The notes: a model not told the origin generated them from the letters alone. 64,000 nucleotides of DNA from Chrysaora quinquecirrha (GCA_014526335.1 JACTAT010000001.1:2335851-2399850); one strand, 5' to 3'; counted from the first letter of the stretch, positions 50,301 to 59,536 are shown. Numbers and translations are program-made.

Positions 50301-53300
50301 ATTAGTGAATTAAATTGTATTACACCATTATATTGCACAGCGAAGCTGGTTATGTTAGTAATAATCATTAATTCATTTACAGTAAATTCTCGAATAAGCC
50401 CCCGGGGGATTATTAGCAAACACCTTTTTGGTGGGGCTTATTCGAAGGGAGGGCTTATTTGACGGGGGTTATTTAAAAGTTCAATAGTTCAAGTATGTTT
50501 TCACCGGGGTAGAAGAGAGAGAAGAGAATACTTATATGTAATCTATAATCAAAATCAGCTGCTTGCCAGCAACCAATGGCTGATCATTGGTTGAATTGAT
50601 AGTAAAACCTGTCAGCACTAACTTTTTCAATGTTTTAATTAGTTGAAACATGCATTATAGGCAAAACAAATTTATAAGGCCATGGGGGCCTAATTTGCAA
50701 AAATGAATTCTCAGGTGGGGCTTTATTCCAGTGGGACGGCTTATTCAATTGACAGAATAGAGCTAATTCTTACCTCCTACAAATCGGACAGCTCGTCCAA
50801 CGCCCGGAGCAGCTAAACAAAATAAAGTACATTGATGTAAGAACGATATTTCATTATTGCAAAAACACTCTTTTAATTCCGAGAGAAATAACAGCTTATT
50901 ATTATGTAAAATAAAAATGAAACTATATGTATTATAAAGATGCTTTTTGAGGTTTTACGATGTATTCACGTATTAACTGTGACTTGCACAAGCTGCTTAA
51001 AGTCTAAATTTCTACACTCAACATCAGTAGAAACTTAAGAAGCTCTGCTACTCTTTTGGCTCCTTCGATGTTTTTGATAAGGAACTCGAGGCTGAAAATT
51101 CCCAAAAAAAAATTTAAGGAACTTTAAGGAACTGTCGAGGCTCGGATGAACAACTAAGAAACTCTTTATCAAAGAATAAGACGGTTTATACAAAAAAGGA
51201 ACAGAAGTACAATATATTTCCCATCGTTCTTCCCCAAAAGGCTCCATTTATACTTAAAGTTAGAAATGAAGAATAGTTTCTACGAATTTGCTGTAAAAAT
51301 TAGTATTTATACGTATCCCACGGCAAGGAACAGTATAAGGAACTTTCAGCCTCATTTTGTTAAAAAATTAAGGAACTCCAGCCTCAACTCAGACCAAAGG
51401 TTCCTTATAAAAAAAACGTGTATTCACTGACCTTTTTTTTAAATCAATTAAAATTCAACTTATTTAATCAATTAATCAATTTGCTTTAATTCATTATTCA
51501 TTTACAGGACTTGGGATATAACCATAAAGATTTTCAGCTCAGTACATTAATTTTAACTTCAACAATTTAGCCACATTGAGATTTAGACCTTTCCTGTACT
51601 CTCTGTAGCTACAGCATAATTTTGTTTTTAGGACGGGAAATTATTCTTAGCTTTATTACACTTTTTTTTAATAAGCAACCGCTCAATAAGCAACTAGGGA
51701 TGAACTGACCTTAACATTAAGCAACTTGAGGGCTCAATTGAATTACTGTAAGCAACTAAGAAGTCAAACAACCAAGCCTATTCTCTTTCTTGTGTTAGGA
51801 AATTGTTCTTCGTTCTTATGTTTTGCATGTTGAAGTTCGTTAGCTAACGTTTTTCCACTTACTGTCACCCAAAAGTCATGTTGTAGGCCTAACAGATGAC
51901 GATTTGACCCGCGAAGTCAGGGGTGGTTAGTAGGTCCAAAAATGTTAAGCAACGTTTAAGCAACTTTGACGCCTAAAATGTCTAAAATTTTAAGCAACTT
52001 TGAGGGCTGGACGAAAGTCAAGTTGCTTATTAAAAAAAAAGTGTAACTGATTAATTTTTTAAAATCATTTCTTTTAAGTTACAAAGAATGCTAAAAACAA
52101 AAAAAAGGCAAAGTTGACAAACCTGCAACTGGTTTTCCCCCTCTTGCCCCCCTTGACCCTCTTGCAATTCCGGCAGGCGCACCCCTTAAAAGAGGTCTAG
52201 CACGACCACGTACTACAGTCTGGAGCGCAATGGGGATCTGTGCCACGGGATTCATTTGTGCCACATGAGGGTGGAGAGGTGAAACAGCCTCTGGGTTCTC
52301 AATACTTTGTAGATAGGCCATTTCTTGCATTTGTTGAGCTCGAATATCATCATTTTCCTGAAAACAGAAAACGGACTAAGTACTCTAAAATTCAATAATT
52401 ACTAAACTAGGTACGTCAGTCCCATGCTTTCTCTGAAGTGGTTGTTGTTTGTTGTTCTCGGACAGGTCCAGCTAGGGATTGGTCGAATTTATATTGCCTG
52501 AAAACGGGCAAAATCGGAGTCCCAGTCAGTAACGAGCATTTCAGACTGAAACAAAACATTGTTTTAAACCAATCAACATGAGGCATAGCAATGTTTTTTC
52601 GTTTCACAAAATTGAAAAAGAAGTTGTCGAATCATGAGGCAGGTCATCGGGTGTTGCACCTGAAGGTGAAGGTGAAATGGTGTTTTAGCGCCAGTCGCTA
52701 GGATCTCAGTAGTAGGTTAACTAATCGAGACCTATACCCTGACCGTGACGCTACCATGGCTGGGCTCGAACCCTGACCACGAGTCAGCTTGATAACACCA
52801 CGACGCCAAGCACCTTTAACTATACCAGTCACTTTATGCCCCTATATGCCCATACACACACTTCTAAGATTTTTCTACAAACGGCATACCACGATTCATA
52901 GCACTCAAAGCTGGACTGTACAATCAGAGAGCCTGAGACGATTCCGCTGAGCTAAAGAGCTCAATGGAATTGTTAAGTAACTATCCAAGTTAAGCAGCCC
53001 AGACTTCTCTAGTCTTGCTTTGTGTTTCTCCTAGTAAGCCTTCATCACTGTCACAGAGCCAAGAAAAGTTACGGTCACACGGTCATTGACCGGAGGAAGG
53101 TCAGTTAGAACAAAGGAAAATCTGATGCCACACCTAAGACACGCCTATTTTTCATTGTTAAGTGAGGAAGGTTTTCAGCTAGGGGTATTTTTGTCTGGAG
53201 GAAGGTTGAACACTTTTCTGGACTCTGCACTGTCATATGAATTTTTACGCCTCTTAAATCAAATATGTTCATATCTTTAGTATGTCGCATCTCTCAATAG

Positions 53301-56300
53301 GAATGAAATGGAGTAAAGGAAACTTCCCAATTGGACACTTGAGAAAAAGGAGAGAAGGAAATACCAATACGGCGATTCATTATGACTACCTATATACAGC
53401 AAACTTCGACGAAGGTTCTAAACTGGCTACACAAAACTGGCTCCCTGGCGTTCGCTGTTGTAGCTAAAGTTGTTGTTTTTTGGACAGCTCCAGCTAGGCT
53501 CTGATATTAGCAATCTATCCGTTCAAAGGAGCAATTCAGAGACTTGTATAACAGAGACTGCTGTGGTTCTTAGAACTTTTGCAGCCAGACATCGGCCAGA
53601 GCTGGTCGAAAAAAGATACTTATTCGTATACAAGACCAGGTGGCCTGGAAACTCATGAGGTCTAAGAAGTAGGATTATGCAAATGAGAATAAATTGTTCA
53701 GTTACTTAAACAATTTGATGCTATTAACGAAAATGGAAATTTAATGGAAAATTGCGAAATATCTGCCTAATAAAGTCAGGAACGCAGGACCATCGCGTCG
53801 ACAGCGATGGATTAAATAGAGATTTAAAAAGTAATGGATAGGATAGGGATTAATTTGAAAAAGCAGCCTACAACAGCGATATGATTACAAAATCCGCTGA
53901 CAAAATTGAATAAACCCGCGGGGTTTAAGATTTTCGTTTGTTTGATCCTACTTTTCAGAACCAAGTCAGTTTCAGCCAACTAATACCTTAGGTAAGCATC
54001 TTAATACCAAATATCTCAACAGATCTAGGACAGGCTATGTAATAATCATAAGTATATATTTTTCATGAATGGCAACACTAGCCATACAGCCCAAGGCTCT
54101 CTTCTCATTTGTCTTGGTGTTTCGGCTATGTTGGGCCTTCTCCAGTACCATAAATACACGTTTTTTAATAAGGAACACCCTTATAAGGAACTCGAGGCTG
54201 AAAATTCCCAAAAAATTAAGGAACTTTAAGGAACTGTCGAGGCTCCGATGAAAAACTAAGAAACTCTTTTTTAAAGAACAAGACGGCTTGTACGAAAAAG
54301 GAACAGAAGTACAATATATTTCCCATCGTTCTTCCCCAAAAGGCTCCATTTATACTTAAAGTTAGAAAGTTATATGGATTTGCTGTAAAAATTGGTATTT
54401 ATACATATCCCACGACAAGGAACAGTATAAGGAACTTTCAGCTTCCTTTTGTTGAAAAATTAAGGAACTCCAGCCTCAACTGAGACCAAAGGTTCCTTAT
54501 AAAAAACGTGTATTTGTATACATTTTTCATGGATGGCAAACACTAAGATGACGAGTGGCATACCACTACAGATAGGATTCGAACATAGACTACATGACCA
54601 GAGAGCAAACAACGCTTCCACTGAGCTATTGAGCTCAATGAAATCGTCGAGCAATTCCTATTCCTCCGACTGTTCTCCCCCTTGGCTTTTAATGTTTCGG
54701 CTATGTTTAGCCTTTTTCAATCAATGCCATAATTTATATATATTAAATGAATAACAAACACTAGGATAGATATTTCAACAAAAGTAGGATACTAAAATAG
54801 ATGGGATTCGAATCTGGACAGCGTGATCGGAGCAACACAAAGCAAAAACGGGAGAAGAGCCTTGTGCGATATGACTTAGAGAGTTACTCGACAATTTCAT
54901 TGCGCGCTTTACCTAAGTGGAAACATCGTTGGCTCTCTAATCATGTAAGAGAGAGGTCTGTTTATTAATATCCCAAGGCGTTTTGCCTGGGTATAGGCCT
55001 ATAACTTCGTCTCTGCCCAACTTAGAGCTAAAGCAATATTCGTATAAGAATGGGTCCGAAAGCTAAGACTTTCCTTACAAACGGGGGCATTTTGGTCAAG
55101 GGGTCAAGGGGCATAAAGCTTGATGAACTAACTTGAACATTGATATTTTGCAAAAAATATTGTATTGAAGTGAATTTTTACTGCCAATCAAAAGATCAAT
55201 ATATGGTGAAAATGAAAATGAATAATAATGTAAGTCACTGGCCAAAAAAACGGGTTTTACAAGTTTTGATATTGCCAAAACCTGAATAACAGGATAATGG
55301 GATTCCTGATTTTAACTACCAACGACACAATATTATTCTTGATTAATTATCTTTTTTATTTTATCTTCAATTATTTTTTGACCACAGAAACCAATGTGTT
55401 GAAATACATTATTGAAACGATTTAATCAAGAGTAGAATTTAATATGGATATTCTCCTGAAAACCGCATGGTTTCACTCGACTTATTGACCCAAAAATCTA
55501 AAACATATCGTTAAATAACCTTTGAAAGCAAAGAGCCTGTGAAAGGGAGATCTGATACCTGGTTCAAGCATAGAAAATGGCTTGATTGGGTTAAAGGGTT
55601 AAGTACAAAGGGGAAAACATTTCTTTCTGTCTGGGAGGTGAATGGCGAACCCATAATAAAGCCCTAATGGCTTCCAGAGCGACGCAAGTTTGTTTGAGCC
55701 AGCTTACAAGGGTTTAAGACATGAAAACCCTTAGTTACACCCAAGGGGACAAAACTTGCAAGCACCAACATTAAAGATGCGGTAGCATTGCTGTCTAATA
55801 CAGCAAACTCATGGTGTCACCAAGAGCTTTAACCTAGTCTTTGTTAGAGCTCCAGCCAAAGTAGGCTCACTAACAGGGTTGAGAACTTTTAGTGCACCTA
55901 CTTCTTAGGCCCAAGCATCAGGTACTAAAATCAAAATTTCAACCTAACCTCACTGGCTCCCTCCAACGAAGAACAAAATTGTTATTCCCCCACCTCAAAA
56001 ATTGATATGCCAATTCTGTATTTACTATTTTGAATGTTTTCTGTCTTAAACAAATCTCAGTTCTCAATAAAGGTTTGGAAAAACGAATGTCAATTGTCTT
56101 CAGGTTGTCAGAGAGTTGTTAAAGTCACGGAAGAACTTTTAAAAATAAAACAAAATTGGTTACCGGTGACATGTATTTCTTGATTTCAGAGAGTGCTCCA
56201 GCCAGCCTCAGATGTGCATCAGATTGTACACCTTCAACTTCGATTAAAACATGTAATGGTTCATTCAGATGCATATATTTTGGGTCTTCACTTGCTCTTA

Positions 56301-59300
56301 ATTCATCTTCCTAAAAGAAATTCAATAACCATGTTCATCAGTTATATAGCTATGTAAAGTACAATACATATATAGCCTTACATTCAGTAATATGCTGAAA
56401 AGGATTGACATCACTCAAGACCAAGGATTTGCTAAGCATTGTATCATTTGGCTATGTAGGACACTCATATTTTTGAGACAGCAGGATTAGACCCATCAAC
56501 ATTAACATTTGAAGGAAACATGAGCAATACCTCTACGACAAGGCTGCCTATACTGCACACGTTACTGAAGCAAAACTAACTGCTGCAGCAGAGGCGCAAA
56601 AATATGCTTACTAAGAAGGAGCAGTAAAAACTAATTGAACCTTTTCCTTATCTCGCATTGAACCTTTTCCCAAAACTGACATTTTTGTACCAGTCTGTAC
56701 TTGAAGTCTTTTTAATGTGTTTCCTCTTGGACCAAGAAGTTTACCAACAAAATTGAACTAGAAGAAAAAAGAAATAATGAAGCTCAATGGAGTTTATACA
56801 TTATACCTGGCTTAGCCAATTTTGTTGAACAAATCTTCACTGTAACGTTTTGCACAGACTGAGACAGCAGAGTTGTGTCTTAGCATGGTTTGCTGTTTTA
56901 ATGTGAAGGTGGTCGTTCCCTTGCCCAAATCAATTTCTTCTGGACATAAAATTTTCTACAAGTGGCATTCCACAATAAACTGATTTCAAACTTGGACTGC
57001 ATCAAGGGGCGATTCACTCCTCAAAAAGGTGTATGAGATTTCTATGAAAACAAGGGGTCTAAAAGGGATTTCTGTGAAAACAGTGGGTTTTCCAGCAAAG
57101 GTGTACGAGATTTCACGGAGTGAATTACCCCTCAGACTGCATGACCAGAGAGCAAATTTTGTTTCCACTGAGCTATCTAGAGCTCAAGAAAAAAGATGAT
57201 TCCACAAAAGATGGGATTGGGGGTATTTGACCATGATGCATTGCCGTTAAGCATTGAATTTCCATAGAATTACTGTAAATTCTGTTAAAGGATCGCAATG
57301 CATTATGCATGCCTCTTGATGCCATCTTTTGCAGAATTGTCTATTGCCGAGTAACTCTCCAAGTCATACAGGCTCTCCTCCTGTTTTGACTTTTTATTTT
57401 TTGCTATGTTCAGCCTTCTTCAGCACTACACATATTTATATCTATTTGTCATGAGTTCGCCATTACATAATCTTATGAACATCAGATGAGGAAATATGCT
57501 GTCTTATCCTATCAAAATCTTATTTGCCACTGCAATGTTGAAGATGGATATTTGATTATTATAGAACATTATCATTGGTTGGTTAGAAATGTTGCTTGCT
57601 TGCTTTTTTGACAGATAAGTTTTAGGTGTGCCTATTCTAGAAAAAAATAATAAAAGTTAAAAAAAAAAAAAAAATAAAAAAAGTTTATATTATAGTAATA
57701 GTACTGTGCTTTAATTGTTTGTAAAGGCTGAATATTTTGTGTTCTGATTTTTATATTTTTAGCTTGTGTTAACTAAGCTCTAGTTAACCAGAGTTGATGG
57801 TATTCTCTTGTATTTTTTTACATAAACCTAGATTTGTTTTGTAACTTTATTATAACTTTAATTTAGCGGCCCAAGCCTGATAAGCCCTGCTTTTCTTGGG
57901 TCAACAAGAAGTGTGATATCCTTACTGTAAAACACATTATTTTGCCTTAATTTGTATCTTATACATTAATTGTATGTTTTACAAATGAAATTGAATTGAA
58001 TTGAATTGTCTGATAAGGATTGAGACAAGGTTTGGATTGAGTTATATCATAAATCAAAGCAGCTTTTTAAAATTCTTAGCCAGATTTCTTAGGTCAAATC
58101 TCAGTAGCTTACTATTTTCAATGTACGCTTAGCTTTATTAAGGCTCTGAAACACTTTTTACTTAGATTATAAGTTTGTTGCATAAGATATTTGCTTACAA
58201 GGGTGTCAATTGGCTGGGGTGGGCGTGTCAGCTTAAGATTTTTGAATGTTACATTTCAAATGATTTCTACAAGCAGAGTATGTTTAGAATTTTTCCAAGA
58301 CTTTGCCTTTCAAATCTCGCCTTTCAAGTGATGCTTTGATGACTAACCCGTTAAAGACATATTCAAATGTTTGACAAACAATGTTTGATCTTTGGCCAGG
58401 GTCTTGGGCTACCAAGCTTATATTTCACTTTATTTCTCAATAAATTCTGGGGTCTTCACAATCTGAGTTTACCCTGTGGCTATTGAAGACTCCACTCCTA
58501 GATCACGAGAAGTTGGGGAAGTAACTCTCCCTTCCCTTGAGAGTATAATACATTTGACTTCATTTAAAGACTTCTATTATTCTCTTATTTTCTACTTTAT
58601 ACCAGTTTAATAACTGATCTTCATGTCATCTGGGAAACAGGTGTTCAAAACGTTGTTTATTTCAAATTCACCCTTTGGCAAAAACAAAATTTCTGCTCTC
58701 TGTCATTTATTTGGAATTTATCAAGCAGAATTCTGTGATATATCTCATAAATACTTTAAGAATGGCTATTTATCCTTAGCTCTGATTTATAATTCAATTT
58801 AGGAATAAATAGATATTCAGGAAACAGGTAGTGAAACTATATTTGAGCATAGAGTAGAGTACCCGCAGGGTGGCAGACAAGACAAATCACACTGACACAG
58901 TCTAACGTTAATCAATTTATGAAGTTAGGTTATCAAAGAGGAAAATTAGAAAGCTTCTTATTCAATTAAAGATATTAAATTTTGGTGTAAACAGTGAACT
59001 AACATTATTAAGGTTGTTCGAAGTTCTTGACGCGAAAGCCATGCGAAAACAGGCTAAGCCTTACGGAAAGTTGGGTTAGGTGTTTTGAAATGTTTATGAT
59101 TTGACAAATTTGTTAGCCTATCTTGCTTATTTATAAGTTATCTCTGCTTTTAATAAAATCAGGGATACTTTAACGGGAAAACATATGCCTGTAACTTTAT
59201 AAAATTTGAAATAAATTCTTCCTTGACAAGTGGAGTCAGGAAAAACATTTGAAACCCTTCAGTTTCTGTGAAGAAAGTTGTTGATGATGATGATGCGATG

Positions 59301-59511
59301 AGCAGTCGAGTCAGGGCAACGGAGGCCTAACACTATTAGATATAACCCAGTCGAAATCAGGAATAAATAGTTTAAAATTTAATGTAAAGTTCGAGAAATA
59401 TCTGAAATATTTCATACCTTGCAGCAGAAGTCTTTGAGCATGGACAAAGGAAGGATCTAGGCTCTCTTTCTCGAGGAGCAATTCTTGCAGGTAGGACAGT
59501 TCTTCAGCCAT
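44282..59511 (-). CDS. KHDRBS: STAR-family KH RNA-binding protein, Sam68/KHDRBS type
   Basis: Nuclear RNA-binding protein of the STAR family, whose vertebrate members regulate splicing and RNA processing. The coding exons found are 59418-59511, 56641-56757, 56164-56310, 52123-52357, 50774-50812, 49742-49839, 48975-49010, 47939-48003 and 44282-44328. From the second onward every phase joins without a break. Exon 1 gives a QUA1-type start ([20 protein letters not shown]). The next two give a maxi-KH domain: [19 protein letters not shown] with its GPRG loop, [12 protein letters not shown], then [12 protein letters not shown] and the helix [10 protein letters not shown]. An RG-rich stretch ([12 protein letters not shown]) and a tyrosine-rich stretch ([16 protein letters not shown]) follow, as in Sam68. 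The exon that should link QUA1 to the KH domain was not found: exon 1 exits in phase 1 and the KH exon enters in phase 0. The true 3' end is uncertain. A pogo element occupies the last large intron. Confidence 0.88.
44545..44665 (+). repeat. Left arm of an inverted repeat around the pogo element
   Basis: This arm is similar to the reverse complement of 47705-47830. Shared pieces include TTTCTGGAAAATGGT, AAGGGAATCC, ACGACCGG / AGACCGG, GTGCAGCAAATTT and CTTCAAATTC. Identity is roughly three quarters by eye. Confidence 0.65.
44897..44934. repeat. Perfect 16-bp palindrome at one pogo end
   Basis: TGTCTCATTTTGCCCC and GGGGCAAAATGAGACA flank the spacer GCATTT. The same word (with A or C at one position) occurs at 47256-47270, 47632-47646 and about 47649-47663, so it marks the ends of the transposon and may bind its transposase. 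Confidence 0.8.
45251..46948 (-). CDS. pogo-type transposase with PHD-like finger, 565 residues
   Basis: DDE-superfamily transposase of the pogo/Tigger/jerky group, which cuts and pastes its own element in the nucleus. Residues about 10-55 form a psq-type helix-turn-helix ([34 protein letters not shown]). Residues about 70-145 are the CENP-B-like DNA-binding part ([19 protein letters not shown]). The catalytic core has all three acids: D187 in YNCDESG, D296 in [10 protein letters not shown] and D333 in [10 protein letters not shown] lysine-rich linker (455-515) leads to a C-terminal C4HC3 PHD-like finger (C522, C525, C541, C544, H549, C552, C562, C565). There are no stops or frameshifts, so it may be active or recently active. 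The ATG follows directly after the intron acceptor ATTTCAG. Confidence 0.92.
   Translation of the reverse strand: MVRNYQRKTSRASWSEESMKMAMDAVKSQEMSLRKAAKSFDVPKDALHRRLQNKLKNLNLENMHTKSLGAFKTILNETQEEELAKCIKQMDSRFFGLAINEVRAIVYEYVEKNAISHNFKKEIKLAGRDFFYGFLKRHPEISMRKPEPTSLNRVLAINQEQIGEYFSNLKHILETEKLGPGQIYNCDESGLTCVHKPIKVLSTKGKHTVASVTSGEKGRTTTILIAINAAGNYVPPMMIFCRKRLKPELIDHAPTGTIGGCSDNGWITTELFQTYIKHFIKETRCSPTNKVLLIFDGHSSHTKSIELVNLARANGLILLSLPPHTSHKLQPLDKSFFKPLKTAFNTACGRWMRDHPGRRICQEQLGELFSEAYYKAATAQNAMSGFSATGIWPFNAEIIPDKDYVQLGDPNDASTGTMENKENELPGKTDPVNTSKETSFTDIVPLPELQATKKRRAESSKIITSSPYKKKLEADKKAKEAKKPENRKSINNKMKNKSAKLKKTGPKSKPVLGDEKNEDAECFVCGLWWHDAIPGENWIKCVRCLFWAHEACSWKGADGQICDLC
46949..47393 (-). other. 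Probable 5' UTR intron of the transposase gene
   Basis: ATTTCAG lies immediately before the transposase ATG, and a GTAAGC donor lies at 47393-47388 on the same strand. Splicing would join a short non-coding leader to the start codon. An ATG in the leader would be out of frame if used. Confidence 0.5.
47705..47830 (-). repeat. Right arm of the inverted repeat around the pogo element
   Basis: This is the counterpart of 44545-44665. AATTTGAAGCAAATTTGCTGC, split as AATTTGAAG and CAAATTTGCTGC, then GGATTCCCTTACTC and CCATTTTCCAGAAA are the reverse complement of the left arm with scattered differences. Confidence 0.65.
47939..48003 (-). CDS. KHDRBS: KHDRBS-like exon: tyrosine-rich repeat
   Basis: The exon encodes [20 protein letters not shown], with the [10 protein letters not shown] repeat. 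The acceptor is TTGTTGCAG and the donor GTAAGT. Tyrosine-rich C-terminal stretches are phosphorylated in Sam68-type proteins. Confidence 0.78.
48206..48691. mobile_element. MITE of the AATGTTTG family, copy 3
   Basis: The interior has GCATTGTTTGTCAAACATTT and CAAGCAATGTTTGAACG. The right end CAATGTTTGATCGCTGGGCA, followed by AGGGCCTAA, matches the family at 38695-39192. It lies in an intron of the KHDRBS-like gene. Confidence 0.6.
48975..49010 (-). CDS. KHDRBS: KHDRBS-like 36-nt exon
   Basis: Twelve codons ([12 protein letters not shown]) lie between ATTTTTAG and GTAAGAG, in phase 0 on both sides. A length divisible by three would let it be skipped without a frame shift. Confidence 0.68.
49155..49330 (+). 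mobile_element. SINE family A, copy 2
   Basis: Head GCCTTATTCAGCTGACTCC and GTGTCAGAAACTCAGCGAG, body GGTCTCGATTAGTTAACC and CTGAGATCCTAGCGACTGGC, tail CACCTTCACCTTCAC. It is nearly colinear with 33428-33600. Confidence 0.82.
49742..49839 (-). CDS. KHDRBS: KHDRBS-like exon, RG/proline-rich
   Basis: The exon is 98 nt, from phase 1 to phase 0: [20 protein letters not shown] then [13 protein letters not shown]. The acceptor has a strong T-tract and the donor is GTAAGT. Confidence 0.78.
50384..50760. mobile_element. Repeat with AATAAGCCCCC inverted ends
   Basis: Left end TAAATTCTCGAATAAGCC and right end (minus strand) ATTCTGTCAATTGAATAAGC are imperfect inverted repeats. Internal copies of GGGGCTTATTCGA also occur. 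Related AATAAGCCCCCCTG sequence is present near 61761. It is probably a MITE. Confidence 0.5.
50774..50812 (-). CDS. KHDRBS: KHDRBS-like small exon
   Basis: This 39-nt exon enters and leaves in phase 1: [13 protein letters not shown]. Acceptor TTTAG and donor GTAAG fit, and the frame continues correctly on both sides. Confidence 0.7.
51070..51420. mobile_element. Tc1/mariner-like MITE, GGAAC type, copy 1
   Basis: The body matches 54157-54510 closely: GATAAGGAACTCGAGGCTG, GGAACAGAAGTACAATATAT, CCCATCGTTCTTCCCCAAAA. The right end TTCCTTATAAAAAAAACGTG is followed by TA. The left end is eroded. Confidence 0.75.
51659..52043. mobile_element. Tc1/mariner-like MITE, AAGCAAC type, TA duplication
   Basis: The left end CACTTTTTTTTTAATAAGCAAC, written here as CACT, a T-run and AATAAGCAAC, pairs with the right end GTTGCTTATT, an A-run and GTG. 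TA flanks both sides (51657-51658 and 52044-52045). Length is 385 bp. The ends resemble the GGAAC-type elements, so the two types are probably related. Confidence 0.8.
52123..52357 (-). CDS. KHDRBS: KHDRBS-like exon: QUA2 and RG-rich stretch
   Basis: The exon has 78 codons plus one base. [18 protein letters not shown] corresponds to the QUA2 helix that follows the KH domain. A linker with V-R-G-R-A-R-P and the stretch [13 protein letters not shown] follow; such RG motifs are arginine-methylation targets in Sam68. The acceptor is TTTTCAG. Confidence 0.85.
52661..52815 (-). mobile_element. SINE family A, copy 3 (reverse)
   Basis: The plus strand starts with the tail TGAAGGTGAAGGTGAAATGG, followed by GCGCCAGTCGCTAGGATCTC, CGAGACC, then GGGCTCGAACCC and GACGCCAAGCACC. 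This is the reverse complement of the copies at 33428 and 49155. Confidence 0.82.
52860..53050 (-). mobile_element. tRNA-derived SINE, family B, copy 1
   Basis: The minus strand has a box-A-like TTTAGCTCAGCGGAATCG and continues CAGGCTCTCTGATTGTACAG. Flanking words TTTTTCTACAAACGGCATAC and GGCTTACTAGGAG match other family B copies. Confidence 0.6.
54030..54156 (-). mobile_element. Family B SINE body interrupted by the MITE
   Basis: TTTTTCATGAATGGCAACAC and TTTCGGCTATGTTGGGCCTT are shared with family B copies at 54530-54740 and 56935-57440. It stops at AAATA, where the mariner-like MITE begins; TATTTGTATACATTTTTCAT resumes after it. Confidence 0.5.
54157..54510. mobile_element. Tc1/mariner-like MITE, GGAAC type, copy 2
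   Basis: CACGTTTTTTAATAAGGAAC at the left and GTTCCTTATAAAAAACGTG at the right are inverted, with TA on both sides (54155-54156 and 54511-54512). Length is 354 bp. The element lies inside SINE family B sequence. Confidence 0.82.
54530..54740 (-). mobile_element. SINE family B, copy 2
   Basis: The minus strand has box A in AATAGCTCAGTGGAAGCG and box B in TGTTCGAATCC. GGTATGCCACTCGTC and TGTTTGCCATCC follow. The 5' side carries GCTATGTTTAGCC. It is not a functional tRNA, since no complete cloverleaf follows. Confidence 0.7.
54790..54920 (-). mobile_element. SINE family B, diverged copy 3
   Basis: GATGGGATTCGAATCTGGAC and GCGTGATCGGAGCAAC match the box B region and the following part of family B. 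The box A side is eroded. Confidence 0.5.
55781..55895 (+). mobile_element. SINE family A, diverged copy 4
   Basis: TAATACAGCAAACTCATGG, TGTCACCAAGAGCTTTAA, GAGCTCCAGCCAAAGTAGGC and CAGGGTTGAGAACTTTTAG align piece by piece with family A heads. The divergence indicates an old insertion. Confidence 0.55.
55896..56163. other. Intron sequence, nothing recognised
   Basis: This is part of the intron between the KH exons and the QUA2 exon of the KHDRBS-like gene. I see no exon or repeat. Confidence 0.5.
56164..56310 (-). CDS. KHDRBS: KHDRBS-like exon: second half of KH domain
   Basis: The exon has 49 codons: [40 protein letters not shown] and [18 protein letters not shown] and the helix ending KKYM-P align with Sam68, SLM1 and SLM2. 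The acceptor is CTTTTAG and the donor GTAACC. Confidence 0.88.
56641..56757 (-). CDS. KHDRBS: KHDRBS-like exon: KH domain, GPRG loop
   Basis: The exon has 39 codons in phase 0, with acceptor TTCTAG. It encodes [33 protein letters not shown] and MRDKEK. This is the most conserved part of STAR KH domains. The donor reads GTTCAA, an unusual sequence after GT, but the family alignment (RDK-K-EDELR) fixes the boundary. Confidence 0.88.
56935..57440 (-). mobile_element. SINE family B, copy 4, split by a MITE
   Basis: TTTTCTACAAGTGGCATTCC and TTCAAACTTGGACTGCAT precede the MITE. GACTGCATGACCAGAGAGCA, then TCCACTGAGCTAT and TGCTATGTTCAGCCTTCTTC, resume after it. Without the MITE, the sequence is colinear with 54530-54740. 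Confidence 0.65.
57003..57134 (+). mobile_element. hAT-like MITE, copy 3, nested in a SINE
   Basis: A 132-bp element is flanked by a perfect 8-bp duplication GACTGCAT (56995-57002 and 57135-57142). The ends CAAGGGGCGATTCACTCC and GGAGTGAATTACCCCTCA are inverted repeats. It is the best preserved of three copies in the window. Confidence 0.88.
57650..58012 (+). mobile_element. Possible 3' end of a LINE
   Basis: A stretch including CAAGCCTGATAAGCCCTGC and CTTTTCTTGGGTCAACAAG ends in ACAAATGAAATTGAATTGAA and two more TTGAA units. Short TTGAA-type terminal repeats are usual at the 3' ends of some non-LTR retrotransposons. No reverse transcriptase is present here. An A-rich run lies at 57657-57683. 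Confidence 0.35.
58013..59417. other. Intron 1 of the KHDRBS-like gene, missing exon expected here
   Basis: A short piece of the AATGTTTG MITE family lies at about 58355-58412 (CAAATGTTTGACAAACAATG, TTTGGCCAGGGTC). I searched 56758-59417 for the exon that should encode the end of QUA1 and the start of the KH domain (LIPV-like) and could not see it. Confidence 0.5.
59418..59511 (-). CDS. KHDRBS: KHDRBS-like exon 1: start and QUA1 helix
   Basis: The ATG at 59509-59511 opens [20 protein letters not shown] and [11 protein letters not shown], then a phase-1 donor (GTATGA). KDSLDPSFxHA is the QUA1 dimerisation signature of STAR proteins. Only 25 bp of sequence lie upstream before the N gap, so the promoter and 5' UTR are not visible. 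Confidence 0.85.
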
Positions 59512-59536
59512 TTTGGTGCTTTCCAGAGTTTACAAA

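Noticed and set aside
54560..54640. tRNA gene on the minus strand
   Set aside because: Same reasoning: it is the head of SINE family B, present in several diverged copies.
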